DNA of 64,000 nt from Brevibacillus fluminis. GTDB taxonomy: Bacteria; Bacillota; Bacilli; Brevibacillales; Brevibacillaceae. The position numbers and the translations under genes were made by a program. The notes under the pieces were generated by a model. That model saw nothing but the letters and a program-made list of their open reading frames with translations. It had not been told where the DNA came from and ran no database searches. This document shows positions 35,014-43,262 of the stretch, piece by piece; position 1 is the stretch's first letter; every line of letters starts with the position of its first letter. The DNA lies in contig NZ_RHHQ01000019.1 in NCBI RefSeq assembly GCF_003710825.1, positions 81,599 through 145,598 of the forward strand, given 5' to 3'.

Positions 35014-35295
35014 ATGGCAACAGTAAAGTCTCGCCAAGAGGAGTACACAGAGATGGAGGCGCTTGTGGGACTGGCAGTTCGCTATCAGAAGCACAAGCCA
35101 GGGGTCAATCTTAATGTTGAGAGATTACCCCGAGACGTATTTCGGATCGAGAGCGTTCATCGGTTCGGGAAACGTGTGGTTATCAATGACGGAATCATAG
35201 TGATGGAAGATGTTCCAGCCGTCATCATGCGCGGGGGAAGGGCAGCCTTTCTCTTGCCGACAGGAGAAGAACTCTACTTTTTTGTTGTAGAGTAG
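35014..35295 (+). CDS. Hypothetical protein, 93 residues
   Basis: Not recognised. A small soluble protein with a mostly beta second half (DVFRIESVHRFGKRVVINDGIIVMEDVPAVIMRGGRAAFLLPTGEELYFFVVE). GGGAGGCGTTGCAA supports the ATG at 35014 over a TTG six bases earlier. It stands alone between the two Tad clusters, with a hairpin after it. A regulatory role is possible but not shown. Confidence 0.6.
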   Translation: MATVKSRQEEYTEMEALVGLAVRYQKHKPGVNLNVERLPRDVFRIESVHRFGKRVVINDGIIVMEDVPAVIMRGGRAAFLLPTGEELYFFVVE

Positions 35296-35306
35296 CCTCC
35301 AACTTG

Positions 35307-35336
35307 TCTGCCTTGCACGACTGCGTGCAGGGCAGA
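35307..35336 (+). other. Stem-loop after the 93-residue gene
   Basis: TCTGCCTTGCAC and GTGCAGGGCAGA form a 12-base stem with one mismatch and a 6-base loop. It is followed by A residues rather than T, so it is not a classical forward terminator. Confidence 0.45.
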
Positions 35337-35369
35337 TAAAAAAAGATTTATTACTTAACATAGAATGTT

Positions 35370-35387
35370 TTGTTGACGGGGCAACAA
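35370..35387 (+). promoter_or_regulatory. Inverted repeat upstream of Tad cluster II
   Basis: TTGTTG-ACGGGG-CAACAA is a perfect 6-base inverted repeat. A TATAAT (35414-35419) follows closer to the first gene, so the repeat is in position to be an operator or a leader hairpin. It also contains TTGACG. Confidence 0.4.
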
Positions 35388-35445
35388 GACATATAGCAAA
35401 ATGGCGTTAAATGTATAATTTTGTATAAAAAGGGAGGTTTTTGAA

Positions 35446-36237
35446 ATGATGTTGGTACATGATGCGTTAGAGCTTGTCCAACGTTTTCATGAAAACAGTG
35501 AGATGATGCTGGACAAGGATACGTGCAAGGACCGTTTTATTTCGTATGTGTTCACCGAATATCAGCAAGAGGTGCTTCAGCAGTACGATTTGGACATGTT
35601 TTATGAACATTTGGATCGCATTCAGCTTGGAAAATGCCGGATCGATTTTGACCTCGCTGTCGATCGGTGGTACCAAAGGCAGTACGAGCTTTTTTGCGAA
35701 GAGGGGACGTTCCACGATCGGTTGTTCACCATCGTAAAAGAAGTCCTGCTAAAACAAGGGGCAACTACAAAGGAACACTTGATTAATAGCCTCACAAAGT
35801 TTTTCACCGCACCGACAGGCTTTATGCAAAGATGGATGAACGACACCAAACGAAGCGTAGGAAGCTACTTTTATTACGTTTCGAAAATGGGCATTCGGAC
35901 ATACAACGATATCGAGGCACTGGTTGACGTCTGGGCCATTGAAAATCCAGAAGCTTTCAAAGAAGACCAACAGGAACTTCTGGCAAAACGAAAAGGAAGA
36001 GGAAGGCCCCAAAATCGGGAGTTATCGCTATTGATCAAACACGCACAGGAGATCAAACCTCAGCTCACACCTCAGGAAAAAGAGAGAATTCGCAAAATCT
36101 ACTATTACTACCGCAAAAGCTTAGACATGCTAGGAATGATCGAGAAATTCCGTAGCTACCTGCTTGCCAAAGCAAAAGAGGCACAAAATAAGAAATTTAC
36201 CTCGCCCAAACAACCCAACTCTATTCAGGTGGTCTAA
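35446..36237 (+). CDS. Unknown protein with AT-hook-like motif, first gene of Tad cluster II
   Basis: No domain is recognised in this 263-residue, helical, hydrophilic protein. Near residue 183 it has KRKGRGRPQNRE, whose GRGRP core flanked by basic residues is the AT-hook DNA-binding motif. A basic helical tail follows. AAAAGGGAGGTTTTTG precedes the ATG. The next gene starts 5 bases after its stop, so it belongs to the cluster II operon. A DNA-binding regulator or nucleoid-tethering factor is a reasonable guess, not more. Confidence 0.62.
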   Translation: MMLVHDALELVQRFHENSEMMLDKDTCKDRFISYVFTEYQQEVLQQYDLDMFYEHLDRIQLGKCRIDFDLAVDRWYQRQYELFCEEGTFHDRLFTIVKEVLLKQGATTKEHLINSLTKFFTAPTGFMQRWMNDTKRSVGSYFYYVSKMGIRTYNDIEALVDVWAIENPEAFKEDQQELLAKRKGRGRPQNRELSLLIKHAQEIKPQLTPQEKERIRKIYYYYRKSLDMLGMIEKFRSYLLAKAKEAQNKKFTSPKQPNSIQVV

Positions 36238-36242
36238 CACGT

Positions 36243-37124
36243 ATGTACCAGCAGGTGCAAAGGTTTGTTTCAGCCTTTCGAGAGCTAGAGAAAAAGGAAT
36301 TCGAGCTCTCAACCGAACAACAAGAATCGTGGATACAACTAAAAGAGAGATTAGCTTCACCGTCCGACCAGGACGTAGATGATTCACCCTACAGGGGACT
36401 GCAAACAATCGTTGTTACGGGTTTATATCCTCGAACCGGTTCCAGCTTTATTGCGAGCAATTATGCCTATTATCATTCTGGAAAATCTGTGACGACGACT
36501 TTATGCGAATTACCAGGAATCTTTTCTTCCTATTACATTTCTCTCGACTTTGAAAAGCGGGTGAGCAGTTCTGAACAACCCGACAAAACGTTGCTTCTGC
36601 AGGGACGAAAGCTGCAAATACATGCGCAGAGGCCCCGACATCGACAAATAGAACATTCAAATCATACAGACACAATGAGTTGGTTTTACCCATTATTGAA
36701 AAACACACAGCTTTTGGTTGTAGATATTTCGTCTCATTGGAATTCAGCAAGTGCTGACTGGCTTATGGGATTGGCTGATCAAATCTGGGTTGTTGTCGAT
36801 ACCGATTTTCCACGATTGGCACAAACGGTCTTTGATGAGCCAACTCCTTCTTGGTGGCTTACCGAAACGGACAAAATTCGCATTATTCTAAACAAATGGC
36901 CGCTGAACAGCTCGAAGGGGAGCATTTGGCGTAAAGTTCAGGGGACACTAGCAATTTGGGATGAACGTGTTGGCATGCCTCCAATCTTTTGCTGCGTGCC
37001 CTCTATGGACGAGGAAGCGGTTTTGAAAACCCAACTGGAAGCTCGTCTGTATCTTGAAATGTATCCGAATGAAAAGGAACTGATCGACCAGCTGGCTTGC
37101 CTGGACAAAGGAAGGTTTTTATGA
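36243..37124 (+). CDS. TadZ-like protein without Walker lysine, Tad cluster II
   Basis: A 293-residue protein whose middle and C-terminal parts look like a SIMIBI (MinD/ParA) fold: strand TIVVTGLYPRTGSSFIASNYAYY in the P-loop position, LLVVDISSHWNSASADWLMGLADQIWVVVDTDFP in the Walker B and switch position, and IRIILNKWP near the end. The P-loop equivalent GLYPRTGSS (residues 60-68) lacks the lysine, so nucleotide hydrolysis is unlikely. Its start lies 5 bases after the AT-hook gene, and it overlaps the SAF gene by 4. TadZ-like assignment is by fold and context only. Confidence 0.6.
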   Translation: MYQQVQRFVSAFRELEKKEFELSTEQQESWIQLKERLASPSDQDVDDSPYRGLQTIVVTGLYPRTGSSFIASNYAYYHSGKSVTTTLCELPGIFSSYYISLDFEKRVSSSEQPDKTLLLQGRKLQIHAQRPRHRQIEHSNHTDTMSWFYPLLKNTQLLVVDISSHWNSASADWLMGLADQIWVVVDTDFPRLAQTVFDEPTPSWWLTETDKIRIILNKWPLNSSKGSIWRKVQGTLAIWDERVGMPPIFCCVPSMDEEAVLKTQLEARLYLEMYPNEKELIDQLACLDKGRFL

Positions 37125-37915
37125 AGAAAAAGACATTGCTCACCATCGGCGTTGTTTCGTTTGCTCTTGCGGGAGGATGCTTTTATGCCGCAACCCACTA
37201 TCTCGATGAGCTTGCTCGGGAAAAGTTGTACGCTCCGGTTGTAAAGGTTGTTGCGGGAAGGGAGATCATGCCATTTGAGCCGATCACAAGTGATGATGTC
37301 GTGATTGAGCAAGAGGAAGTGGATGAGATCCTGCCGGATTCTTACCGTCGGATTGAAGATGTGCTGGGGAAACGAAGCGTGCAGCCAATCTTTGCGGGGG
37401 AGCAGTTGTTAAAGCGAAAGCTTGAGGATAATCAATTGCTCCCAGGGCCACAAAAAGCCAGGTATGAGTTTCCGCTTACGATGATGATGCCGACAACCGA
37501 GGTGCGAAAAGGCGACTATGTAAAGATCTGGGTAAAGTATAAATCGCCTGCCGAGCTTCAACTTATGCCTGCGCCAGTGACTTTTACAAAAAACAGTCAG
37601 TCTGCTGAGCTGTTGTTTGAAGGACAGCTCGCTACGGTGAAAGACAGCAATGGAATCGAAATTTATACGTTAAAACCATCGATTCTTTCAAAAGCCGATC
37701 AAATCGAAAATCCATTTTTTCATGCCGCAGAAGCAACTAAGCCTTTAGAAAGCGAACGTCGTTACCGGGACTATCGGGCGGAACCATCAGCCATTCCCGC
37801 TTTTATTGGATTCAATCTGACAGATAAAGAGTACGTCATGCTAACGGAAGCCATGCAATACGGAGTCATCCAAATCGGCAGCTATCTGAATGCGAAAGGG
37901 GAGAAGGCGCTTTGA
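37121..37915 (+). CDS. CpaB/RcpC-like SAF-domain protein, Tad cluster II
   Basis: An N-terminal membrane segment (TLLTIGVVSFALAGGCFYAA) and then an SAF domain (VVKVVAGREIMPFEPITSDDVVIEQEEVDEI ... VQPIFAGEQLLKRKL), with a C-terminal part DYVKIWVKYKSPAELQLMPAP. It is similar in layout to cpaB of cluster I but clearly divergent. AAAGGAAGG supports the ATG at 37121. The gene overlaps both neighbours by 4 bases. Confidence 0.75.
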   Translation: MKKKTLLTIGVVSFALAGGCFYAATHYLDELAREKLYAPVVKVVAGREIMPFEPITSDDVVIEQEEVDEILPDSYRRIEDVLGKRSVQPIFAGEQLLKRKLEDNQLLPGPQKARYEFPLTMMMPTTEVRKGDYVKIWVKYKSPAELQLMPAPVTFTKNSQSAELLFEGQLATVKDSNGIEIYTLKPSILSKADQIENPFFHAAEATKPLESERRYRDYRAEPSAIPAFIGFNLTDKEYVMLTEAMQYGVIQIGSYLNAKGEKAL

Positions 37916-39042
37916 GGGTTCTTGTCTGCTACCCGATCAAGACATTAGTCAGTTCGTTCATTCCAGCTTATTACGATGTGTTAACAGTAGAAAAGGAAAC
38001 CGAGCTGGCATCGATCGCTGCACAATATCAGCCGCAAGTGGCCGTATTTTTCACCGACGCATTCACCAGGCAAGTATGGGAGTGGGTACCGGAAATGCTC
38101 AGCATCTTCTTGCCGGAGGTACCGAAAGTATTTGTGGCAACTCATCACGACCATGCCTTTGTAAAAAAAATCGTCGAAGATAAGGCTGGGCAGAGAGCCT
38201 ATGTACTTCCAGCCGGGTTGACATATGCAGAAATTAAGGAGCAGCTGGCAATCATTTTGGAAGATCGCCTTTTAACGGTGACTCATCAACAGACAAACGG
38301 AAAAGTGATTGCGCTGCTTAGCTATGGATCAGCGGGAGTTACTACCTTTAGTATCAACTATCCCGTATTGCTGGCGAGACGGCTGCCATCTGCCAAAATT
38401 GCAGTCATTGATATGAATGTGGAAAAGCCTGATTTAACCAAATTTTTTCAGCTGAAAGAACTGGCCCTTTTTCGGCCTGATCTTATCGAATCTAATTTTG
38501 CGGAGAAGCGGAATTGGATGAGCCTGTTTACCCAAAGCAAGATCGCTAAAAATCTTTACTATGCTGGAGGGGCATGTAAATGGAGGGCGTACGAAATCTC
38601 GTCTCTCCTCAACGTCTTACGTTCCAGGTTCGATTACATCTACGTCGATTGGGGCTTTTGCTTCCCGGAAACGGAGGGCCTGCACAGATTGCTCGGGGAG
38701 GCGGATCAAAATTTGTTTTTTGTCCGAGCTGATCCCTTCAACTTCGAACATGCCAATCAATGGCTGCAAAAATGGGAGATAAAAGGGGTTAAGCAGCACA
38801 TTTTGATCAGCCAGTTGGATCGGGAAGAATCAAGCAGCTATCACATCAGGGAAAACGGGCAGGTTTACGGTGTGCTGCCTCATGTGCCAGACGCGCGCGT
38901 CAGTCATTCTCATCGGCAGAGGAGCATATTGGTGGAGGAGTTTTTACCACCGAAAAAGTACAAGAGCAGTTTACTGCAGCTAGTCGAGGCAGAGCAAAGG
39001 AGTGTAATGAGGGAGCTGCGTTATGCTGACATACAAGGATAG
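37912..39042 (+). CDS. TadZ/CpaE-like protein with degenerate P-loop, Tad cluster II
   Basis: An N-terminal receiver-like domain (about residues 1-120), then a MinD/ParA-like domain. The P-loop position reads SYGSAGVTT (137-145), with valine and tyrosine in place of both signature lysines of KGGVGKT, while IAVIDMNVEKPDLTKFF and DYIYVDWGFCFPE keep the fold. Hydrolysis is therefore doubtful. The start is TTG, overlapping the previous stop; no ATG is better placed. It overlaps the tadA-like gene by 20 bases. Confidence 0.7.
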   Translation: MRVLVCYPIKTLVSSFIPAYYDVLTVEKETELASIAAQYQPQVAVFFTDAFTRQVWEWVPEMLSIFLPEVPKVFVATHHDHAFVKKIVEDKAGQRAYVLPAGLTYAEIKEQLAIILEDRLLTVTHQQTNGKVIALLSYGSAGVTTFSINYPVLLARRLPSAKIAVIDMNVEKPDLTKFFQLKELALFRPDLIESNFAEKRNWMSLFTQSKIAKNLYYAGGACKWRAYEISSLLNVLRSRFDYIYVDWGFCFPETEGLHRLLGEADQNLFFVRADPFNFEHANQWLQKWEIKGVKQHILISQLDREESSSYHIRENGQVYGVLPHVPDARVSHSHRQRSILVEEFLPPKKYKSSLLQLVEAEQRSVMRELRYADIQG

Positions 39043-40378
39043 GCGCAATTGGACAAGAGCCGATATTCAAAGCGTAGAAGATGTGAAACAGGCTGCCCGC
39101 GACCATTTGAACTACTTTGGCAGCACAAAAGAAGAGAAGCTGTCCATGCAACAGATTTTGGAGCTGGCTGAAAACGGCGATCGTAACAGCCATAGCCACA
39201 TCACGCTTCGACTCCAGCATTATTTTGAGGAGGAGTTGGGACGTCCGGTAACGGAATCAATCTTTCCACATGTGAATGCGTATGAAGGCATAACATTCGC
39301 CACCTATGGCTGGGGAATCCTCGATGTAGTTTTGCACCTTTCCCCTTTCGTTGAGGAGGTACGGGTTTCGGCCAATCGCCAGGTTGCTTACTTGGAGCGT
39401 GGCATGAAAAAGTTTCTCGCTTATACCCCGAATTGGGATGAGGTCGTGATGCTTCAGCAGAAGCTAGCCAATTCTGCACAGCTTACCTTCAACGAAAAAA
39501 AGCCGAGGCTCAGCGGCTATTTGGACAAGCTTAAGGCTCGTCTGACCATGTTTACTTTTCCGTACTCGCGCACACCAACGATTATTGTCAGGCGATTCTC
39601 AACGGTGAACTTTTCTCTCCAGCAACTGCGGCTACAGCCATTACCTACGTTTGATGAAAAAGTTCAGTTGTTGATTGAGCAACAAGTTTATGGACGCAGC
39701 AATGTGTTGGTGATCGGCCCCATGGCAGCGGGAAAAACCACATTGATGATTTGCATGCTAAAACTGAAAAATCCGGAAACCGATTATATCACCATCTACG
39801 AGAGCGAGCACGAAATGCGATTCGCAGACGTTTGGCCGGGAGAAGTGATTGAGCTGCAAAATGTCGAAGAAATCGGCATCGAGCTGGCAAACAGCTTTAA
39901 AGATATTTACCGGTCCACGGCCAATACGGTATTGATAGGGGAAATTCGTGAACCGATTGAAGCGCATCATTTTATCAATGCCGGTATACGCGGGACGGAT
40001 GCAACAATCGCTGCATTGCACGAGCGATTTCCACGACAGGCTTTAAATGATTTGACCGATCTGGTGTTTCAATATGGTGGGAGAAGCATCGAATTAACAC
40101 AGGAACGCATCAGCAGAGCCGTCAACTTTGTCAATTCATTAAAGTATCGCAGCAATGGGCATCGGTATATTGATGAAATAACAGTTACGGAATGGAATGA
40201 TGTGATGGCTAGAGTTGAATCAGTACCATTGGTCTATCGCAACATGACAACTGGGGAGTATGAGTGGACTGGGAAGCAGCTGCCGGATGAACTGGTGGAG
40301 CACATGTGCATGATGGGTGAAGCCGATCTGGCTGTTCTGCAGGATTTGGGGATCACCAAAGTAAGGAGACAGCTATGA
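39023..40378 (+). CDS. tadA: TadA/CpaF-like secretion ATPase, Tad cluster II
   Basis: A 451-residue VirB11/TadA-type ATPase. Walker A GPMAAGKTT begins at residue 232 and is intact. Walker B lies in NTVLIGEIREPIEAHHFINAG, and a His is kept in ATIAALHERFP, replacing the usual TLHANSP. The N-terminal half is shorter and divergent from cluster I TadA. It probably powers the cluster II machine and is the only clearly active ATPase there. Confidence 0.85.
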   Translation: MLTYKDRRNWTRADIQSVEDVKQAARDHLNYFGSTKEEKLSMQQILELAENGDRNSHSHITLRLQHYFEEELGRPVTESIFPHVNAYEGITFATYGWGILDVVLHLSPFVEEVRVSANRQVAYLERGMKKFLAYTPNWDEVVMLQQKLANSAQLTFNEKKPRLSGYLDKLKARLTMFTFPYSRTPTIIVRRFSTVNFSLQQLRLQPLPTFDEKVQLLIEQQVYGRSNVLVIGPMAAGKTTLMICMLKLKNPETDYITIYESEHEMRFADVWPGEVIELQNVEEIGIELANSFKDIYRSTANTVLIGEIREPIEAHHFINAGIRGTDATIAALHERFPRQALNDLTDLVFQYGGRSIELTQERISRAVNFVNSLKYRSNGHRYIDEITVTEWNDVMARVESVPLVYRNMTTGEYEWTGKQLPDELVEHMCMMGEADLAVLQDLGITKVRRQL

Positions 40379-41280
40379 TTCGCTTGTTGTTTGTGCCGAT
40401 GACGCTTTGCCTCCTCATTGGGTTTGTCACGTGGGGAATGGTAGCTGCAAAGACTTGGTCGACACCAAGGGTGTTTTATCCGAAAACATTGCTCGCCCTG
40501 AGGAACCGGATGCTTGCCGACGCGAATGCAGGATATCTGTATCGGCACTATTCCACCTGGTGCAGCATTGCCGGTGGCAAGCTTTTGCCAGAAGATTTTG
40601 CGGTTATTTCGTTAGTGGGTGCAGTTGTTGGCTTTATTGGCGGGTTATGCCTAAGCAACCTGACGATGTCGCTTTGTCTGTTTCTATTGTTTCTGCTTCT
40701 TCCTACTCTCATGCTATACGCGAGATACACTGTGCGGATGAATGCGATGATAAAATCGTTTGGCCAATTCGTTGACCTTTTTTCCCGGCATTACAGCAAT
40801 CGGAAGAGCATTTTACCTTCTTTTCGAGACATGCTGGAAGAGTGCCCGAAGCAGCTGGAAAATGAACTAATATTGCTTATCAACAAGCTGACGGATGGAG
40901 GAAATGCGACTGCAGCGATCGAGCAGTTTGCGGAAAGGTTAAACCATGGATGGGCACAAGACTTTGCCACGTATGTCATTAGTGGGTTAGAAGGGGAAAC
41001 GAAAGATATCCAAGCTTCCTTGAATCGATTGACAAACGAAATGTTTGTACTGGAAGACGAGCGCGAGGAACGCCAGAGCGAGATACATAGCATTTGGATT
41101 AGTCTCATTATTGTCATCGTGATTTGCATCCTGCTGATTCCGTATAACCAGACTCTTTTAAAGGACTCCCTGCGGCTTTACTTTTTTACTCCTGACGGCC
41201 AGACATTGCTGGCGATTGCATTGACGATATGGTGTTTCTGCGTACTGGTTGCGTTTATTTGGGGAAAGAGGCATGAATAA
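40375..41280 (+). CDS. tadB: TadB-like T2SSF membrane protein, Tad cluster II
   Basis: A 301-residue protein with an N-terminal membrane segment, a central pair (VISLVGAVVGFIGGLCLSN, LFLLFLLLPTLMLYARY), a helical cytoplasmic region (LINKLTDGGNATAAIEQFAERLN) and two C-terminal segments. It fits the TadB platform layout but with weak sequence similarity to cluster I. It overlaps tadA by 4 bases. Confidence 0.75.
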   Translation: MIRLLFVPMTLCLLIGFVTWGMVAAKTWSTPRVFYPKTLLALRNRMLADANAGYLYRHYSTWCSIAGGKLLPEDFAVISLVGAVVGFIGGLCLSNLTMSLCLFLLFLLLPTLMLYARYTVRMNAMIKSFGQFVDLFSRHYSNRKSILPSFRDMLEECPKQLENELILLINKLTDGGNATAAIEQFAERLNHGWAQDFATYVISGLEGETKDIQASLNRLTNEMFVLEDEREERQSEIHSIWISLIIVIVICILLIPYNQTLLKDSLRLYFFTPDGQTLLAIALTIWCFCVLVAFIWGKRHE

Positions 41281-42122
41281 TGATGATTTCCATTCGGTTA
41301 GCATTTCTGTTGTGCGGTGCGATCTTTATCCTCATCGCTTTGTTCCTGACCGGTCTTTATTTGATCCAGCTTAGTTGGAAGCGGCAGATTGGCTTGTCGC
41401 GGATGATAAAAAAATCATGGAAACAATTTGTCGGAACTCAAATTAGTGACAAATGGGAGCGACTGTTACTAGCGGCTGGTAAACCATTTGGTTGGGGTAA
41501 GCTGGAGTGGGTAACCGTCCAGTGGATTTGCGGGCTTATCCCTTTGCTACTTGTTTTGCTGGTGGCTTTGGTCAAGCCTACGGGTTCCTTCCCGTTTTTC
41601 AGTTTTGTCATTTTGCCTACGATCGGTTATCTTACTCCTTATTTTTTGCTGCGATGGTGGAAAGGATTGCGAGAAGAACTGCTAAGCGTAGATATTGCGA
41701 GATTTATCAATCGTTTCATCACGCTGCTGGAAAATCAGGTGCCTCCTTATCAAGCGATGGTAAAAGCCGCTCGCCCTACCCGATTGCTGAAAAAATATAT
41801 CCCCAGCTTGTCTGAATGGAACAAGAGCCGCGTTGAGGCATTGGAGATGTTGAAGCAGCGGATTGGCGTTGATGATGGGGTTATCTTGGTCTCCAATATG
41901 CGTACACTGGAGCAGCTGACGGATGAGCAAATCAACCTCACCATGCAGCGTATGGAGTTGGCCATTGATAACAGGAGAATGTACAGGCATCGAAAGAAAA
42001 TTAAATCGTTGGGGCTTGCCTATAGTGTTATTGTCTATCCCGCTTTTTATATCGGTTTGATCGTTGCGATGTTTCCGTGGTATAAGCTGCTCACCGAAAT
42101 CCTCGATAAATATTTGGTATAG
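41280..42122 (+). CDS. tadC: TadC-like membrane protein, Tad cluster II
   Basis: A 280-residue protein with an N-terminal segment, a central pair, a cytoplasmic helical domain (FINRFITLLENQVPPYQAMVKAARPTRLL ...) and a C-terminal segment, as in TadC. Its start overlaps the tadB stop by one base. Conservation with cluster I TadC is low. Confidence 0.72.
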   Translation: MMISIRLAFLLCGAIFILIALFLTGLYLIQLSWKRQIGLSRMIKKSWKQFVGTQISDKWERLLLAAGKPFGWGKLEWVTVQWICGLIPLLLVLLVALVKPTGSFPFFSFVILPTIGYLTPYFLLRWWKGLREELLSVDIARFINRFITLLENQVPPYQAMVKAARPTRLLKKYIPSLSEWNKSRVEALEMLKQRIGVDDGVILVSNMRTLEQLTDEQINLTMQRMELAIDNRRMYRHRKKIKSLGLAYSVIVYPAFYIGLIVAMFPWYKLLTEILDKYLV

Positions 42123-42138
42123 AAAGGAACCGATTCAT

Positions 42139-42291
42139 GTGACAAAGCTGCTGTCCATTTTCGCGTGCTTGATATTTACCTTGGGAATCATCGTGACCAG
42201 TATGGGGGAAGTGAACCACGCCGTTGTAAAGGAAGATGGATTGCGGGCGAAATCGGTTCAGTGGATAGAGAAAGCGATCCCTGCCAAATGA
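42139..42291 (+). CDS. Small membrane-anchored protein a, Tad cluster II
   Basis: A 50-residue protein starting at GTG 42139 behind AGAAAGGA. It begins directly with a hydrophobic segment (LLSIFACLIFTLGIIVTS), followed by a short charged tail. An in-frame extension to 42064 lies inside tadC and is not used. It has no prepilin site with +5 Glu. It could be a pseudopilin-like subunit or an anchored peptide; the function is unknown. Confidence 0.55.
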   Translation: MTKLLSIFACLIFTLGIIVTSMGEVNHAVVKEDGLRAKSVQWIEKAIPAK

Positions 42292-42328
42292 TCGATGAAG
42301 TACAAAATAGAAAAGGAGTGTTTCGGTT

Positions 42329-42529
42329 ATGTCAAAAATGTTCTTTATTTTCCTCGCTTGCGTGATGGTGTTAGGGATCGGGGTCAGCAGCTATGGTAAC
42401 GAGTTATCCCCGTCGGCTACTGAATCTGCCAGTCATATCAATCGTTCCGTGGGATCTCTCAATTACGATTCAACAGGCGAAAGCATCAAATATACGACAC
42501 AAAATGGAACGCAATACACCAGCCGCTAG
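42329..42529 (+). CDS. Small membrane or secreted protein b, Tad cluster II
   Basis: A 66-residue protein preceded by AAAAGGAGTGTTTCGGTT. A hydrophobic start (MFFIFLACVMVLGIGVSSYG) could be a signal sequence or anchor. The rest is polar, rich in Ser, Thr and Asn (SPSATESASHINRSVGS ... YTTQNGTQYTSR). This resembles a pilin or surface-peptide size class, but no family is recognised. Confidence 0.55.
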   Translation: MSKMFFIFLACVMVLGIGVSSYGNELSPSATESASHINRSVGSLNYDSTGESIKYTTQNGTQYTSR

Positions 42530-42531
42530 TC

Positions 42532-42675
42532 ATGAACCATTTGATCAGCCTGTTGGTCATTACCGCGTTTGTCTGCACACTATGTTCCTCTTTTTGGTCA
42601 ACGAATATCGAAAATCAAATGGCGGCAGGGCAAGAAATCCGTATCAAAAAGGCGACGGTGCTGGTTTTTCACTAA
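42532..42675 (+). CDS. Very small open frame c, Tad cluster II (47 residues)
   Basis: ATG at 42532, two bases after the previous stop, opens 47 codons. The product starts MNHLISLLVITAFVCTLCSS and then turns polar, the same plan as its neighbours. No clear Shine-Dalgarno sequence is seen, so it may depend on coupling to the upstream gene. It fills an otherwise empty gap of 165 bases in a tightly packed operon, which favours its being real. Confidence 0.42.
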   Translation: MNHLISLLVITAFVCTLCSSFWSTNIENQMAAGQEIRIKKATVLVFH

Positions 42676-42694
42676 TTTCGGGAGAAGAAAGTGG

Positions 42695-43105
42695 ATGACA
42701 AAGCTCAAGGTATTCCTGATTTGTCTCAGCGTCATGGTGTTTGTATTTTCGGCAATCGCCTGTGTGGAAACTTATTCACTAGAGCGTTCCTTGGCCAGAG
42801 GCGTCTACACCGATCTTATGGACGATATGCAGGATATTGGCTATCTGGACAGCAGCCTCACAGCTTATTACAGGGGAAAAATGCAGGATTGGGGATGGAC
42901 AGGGGCAGGAGCGGATTTTTTTGCAGGAAGCTATCCGATGAGCGAAACAACCAGAGCCCGCAAAGAAAGAGCAGAAAACGTATCGCTAACCTTGTCGATT
43001 CATCCGTCAAAGCTATCGCAATGGATGAATCTGCTGGTGGAGGGAGAGGCCACGTTTCGCTTTGCGGGCACTCGCCCCTCCGAATATTTTGATCAAGGGT
43101 GGTAG
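42695..43105 (+). CDS. Pseudopilin-like protein d, Tad cluster II
   Basis: A 136-residue protein with an N-terminal hydrophobic segment (KVFLICLSVMVFVFSAIACVE) and an external part of about 110 residues (RGVYTDLMDDMQDIGYLDSSLTAYYRGKMQDWGW ...). GGAGAAG lies before the ATG at 42695; the in-frame extension to 42569 overlaps frame c. The position and plan recall TadE-like or F-pilus-like minor subunits. No family is recognised. Confidence 0.58.
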   Translation: MTKLKVFLICLSVMVFVFSAIACVETYSLERSLARGVYTDLMDDMQDIGYLDSSLTAYYRGKMQDWGWTGAGADFFAGSYPMSETTRARKERAENVSLTLSIHPSKLSQWMNLLVEGEATFRFAGTRPSEYFDQGW

Positions 43106-43109
43106 ACTT

Positions 43110-43262
43110 GTGACCAAGTTAATATCGATGTTGGCCATTATGGTGATTGTAACCCCGCTTACAGTGAATGTGCTGATACAAGGACCGGATAATTTGCTCA
43201 CGGCATGCACGAGTTTTTTCACGAAGCTCTTTTCGGCGGCGGTTCATTTCGGTACGGCCTGA
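43110..43262 (+). CDS. Small membrane protein e, Tad cluster II
   Basis: A 50-residue protein from GTG 43110, with AAGGGTGG upstream. It starts MTKLISMLAIMVIVTPLTVNVLI, very like proteins a and d (MTKL...), then a moderately hydrophobic second half. Its stop overlaps the next start. The shared MTKL-hydrophobic beginning of a, d and e suggests duplication or a common export signal. Confidence 0.5.
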   Translation: MTKLISMLAIMVIVTPLTVNVLIQGPDNLLTACTSFFTKLFSAAVHFGTA

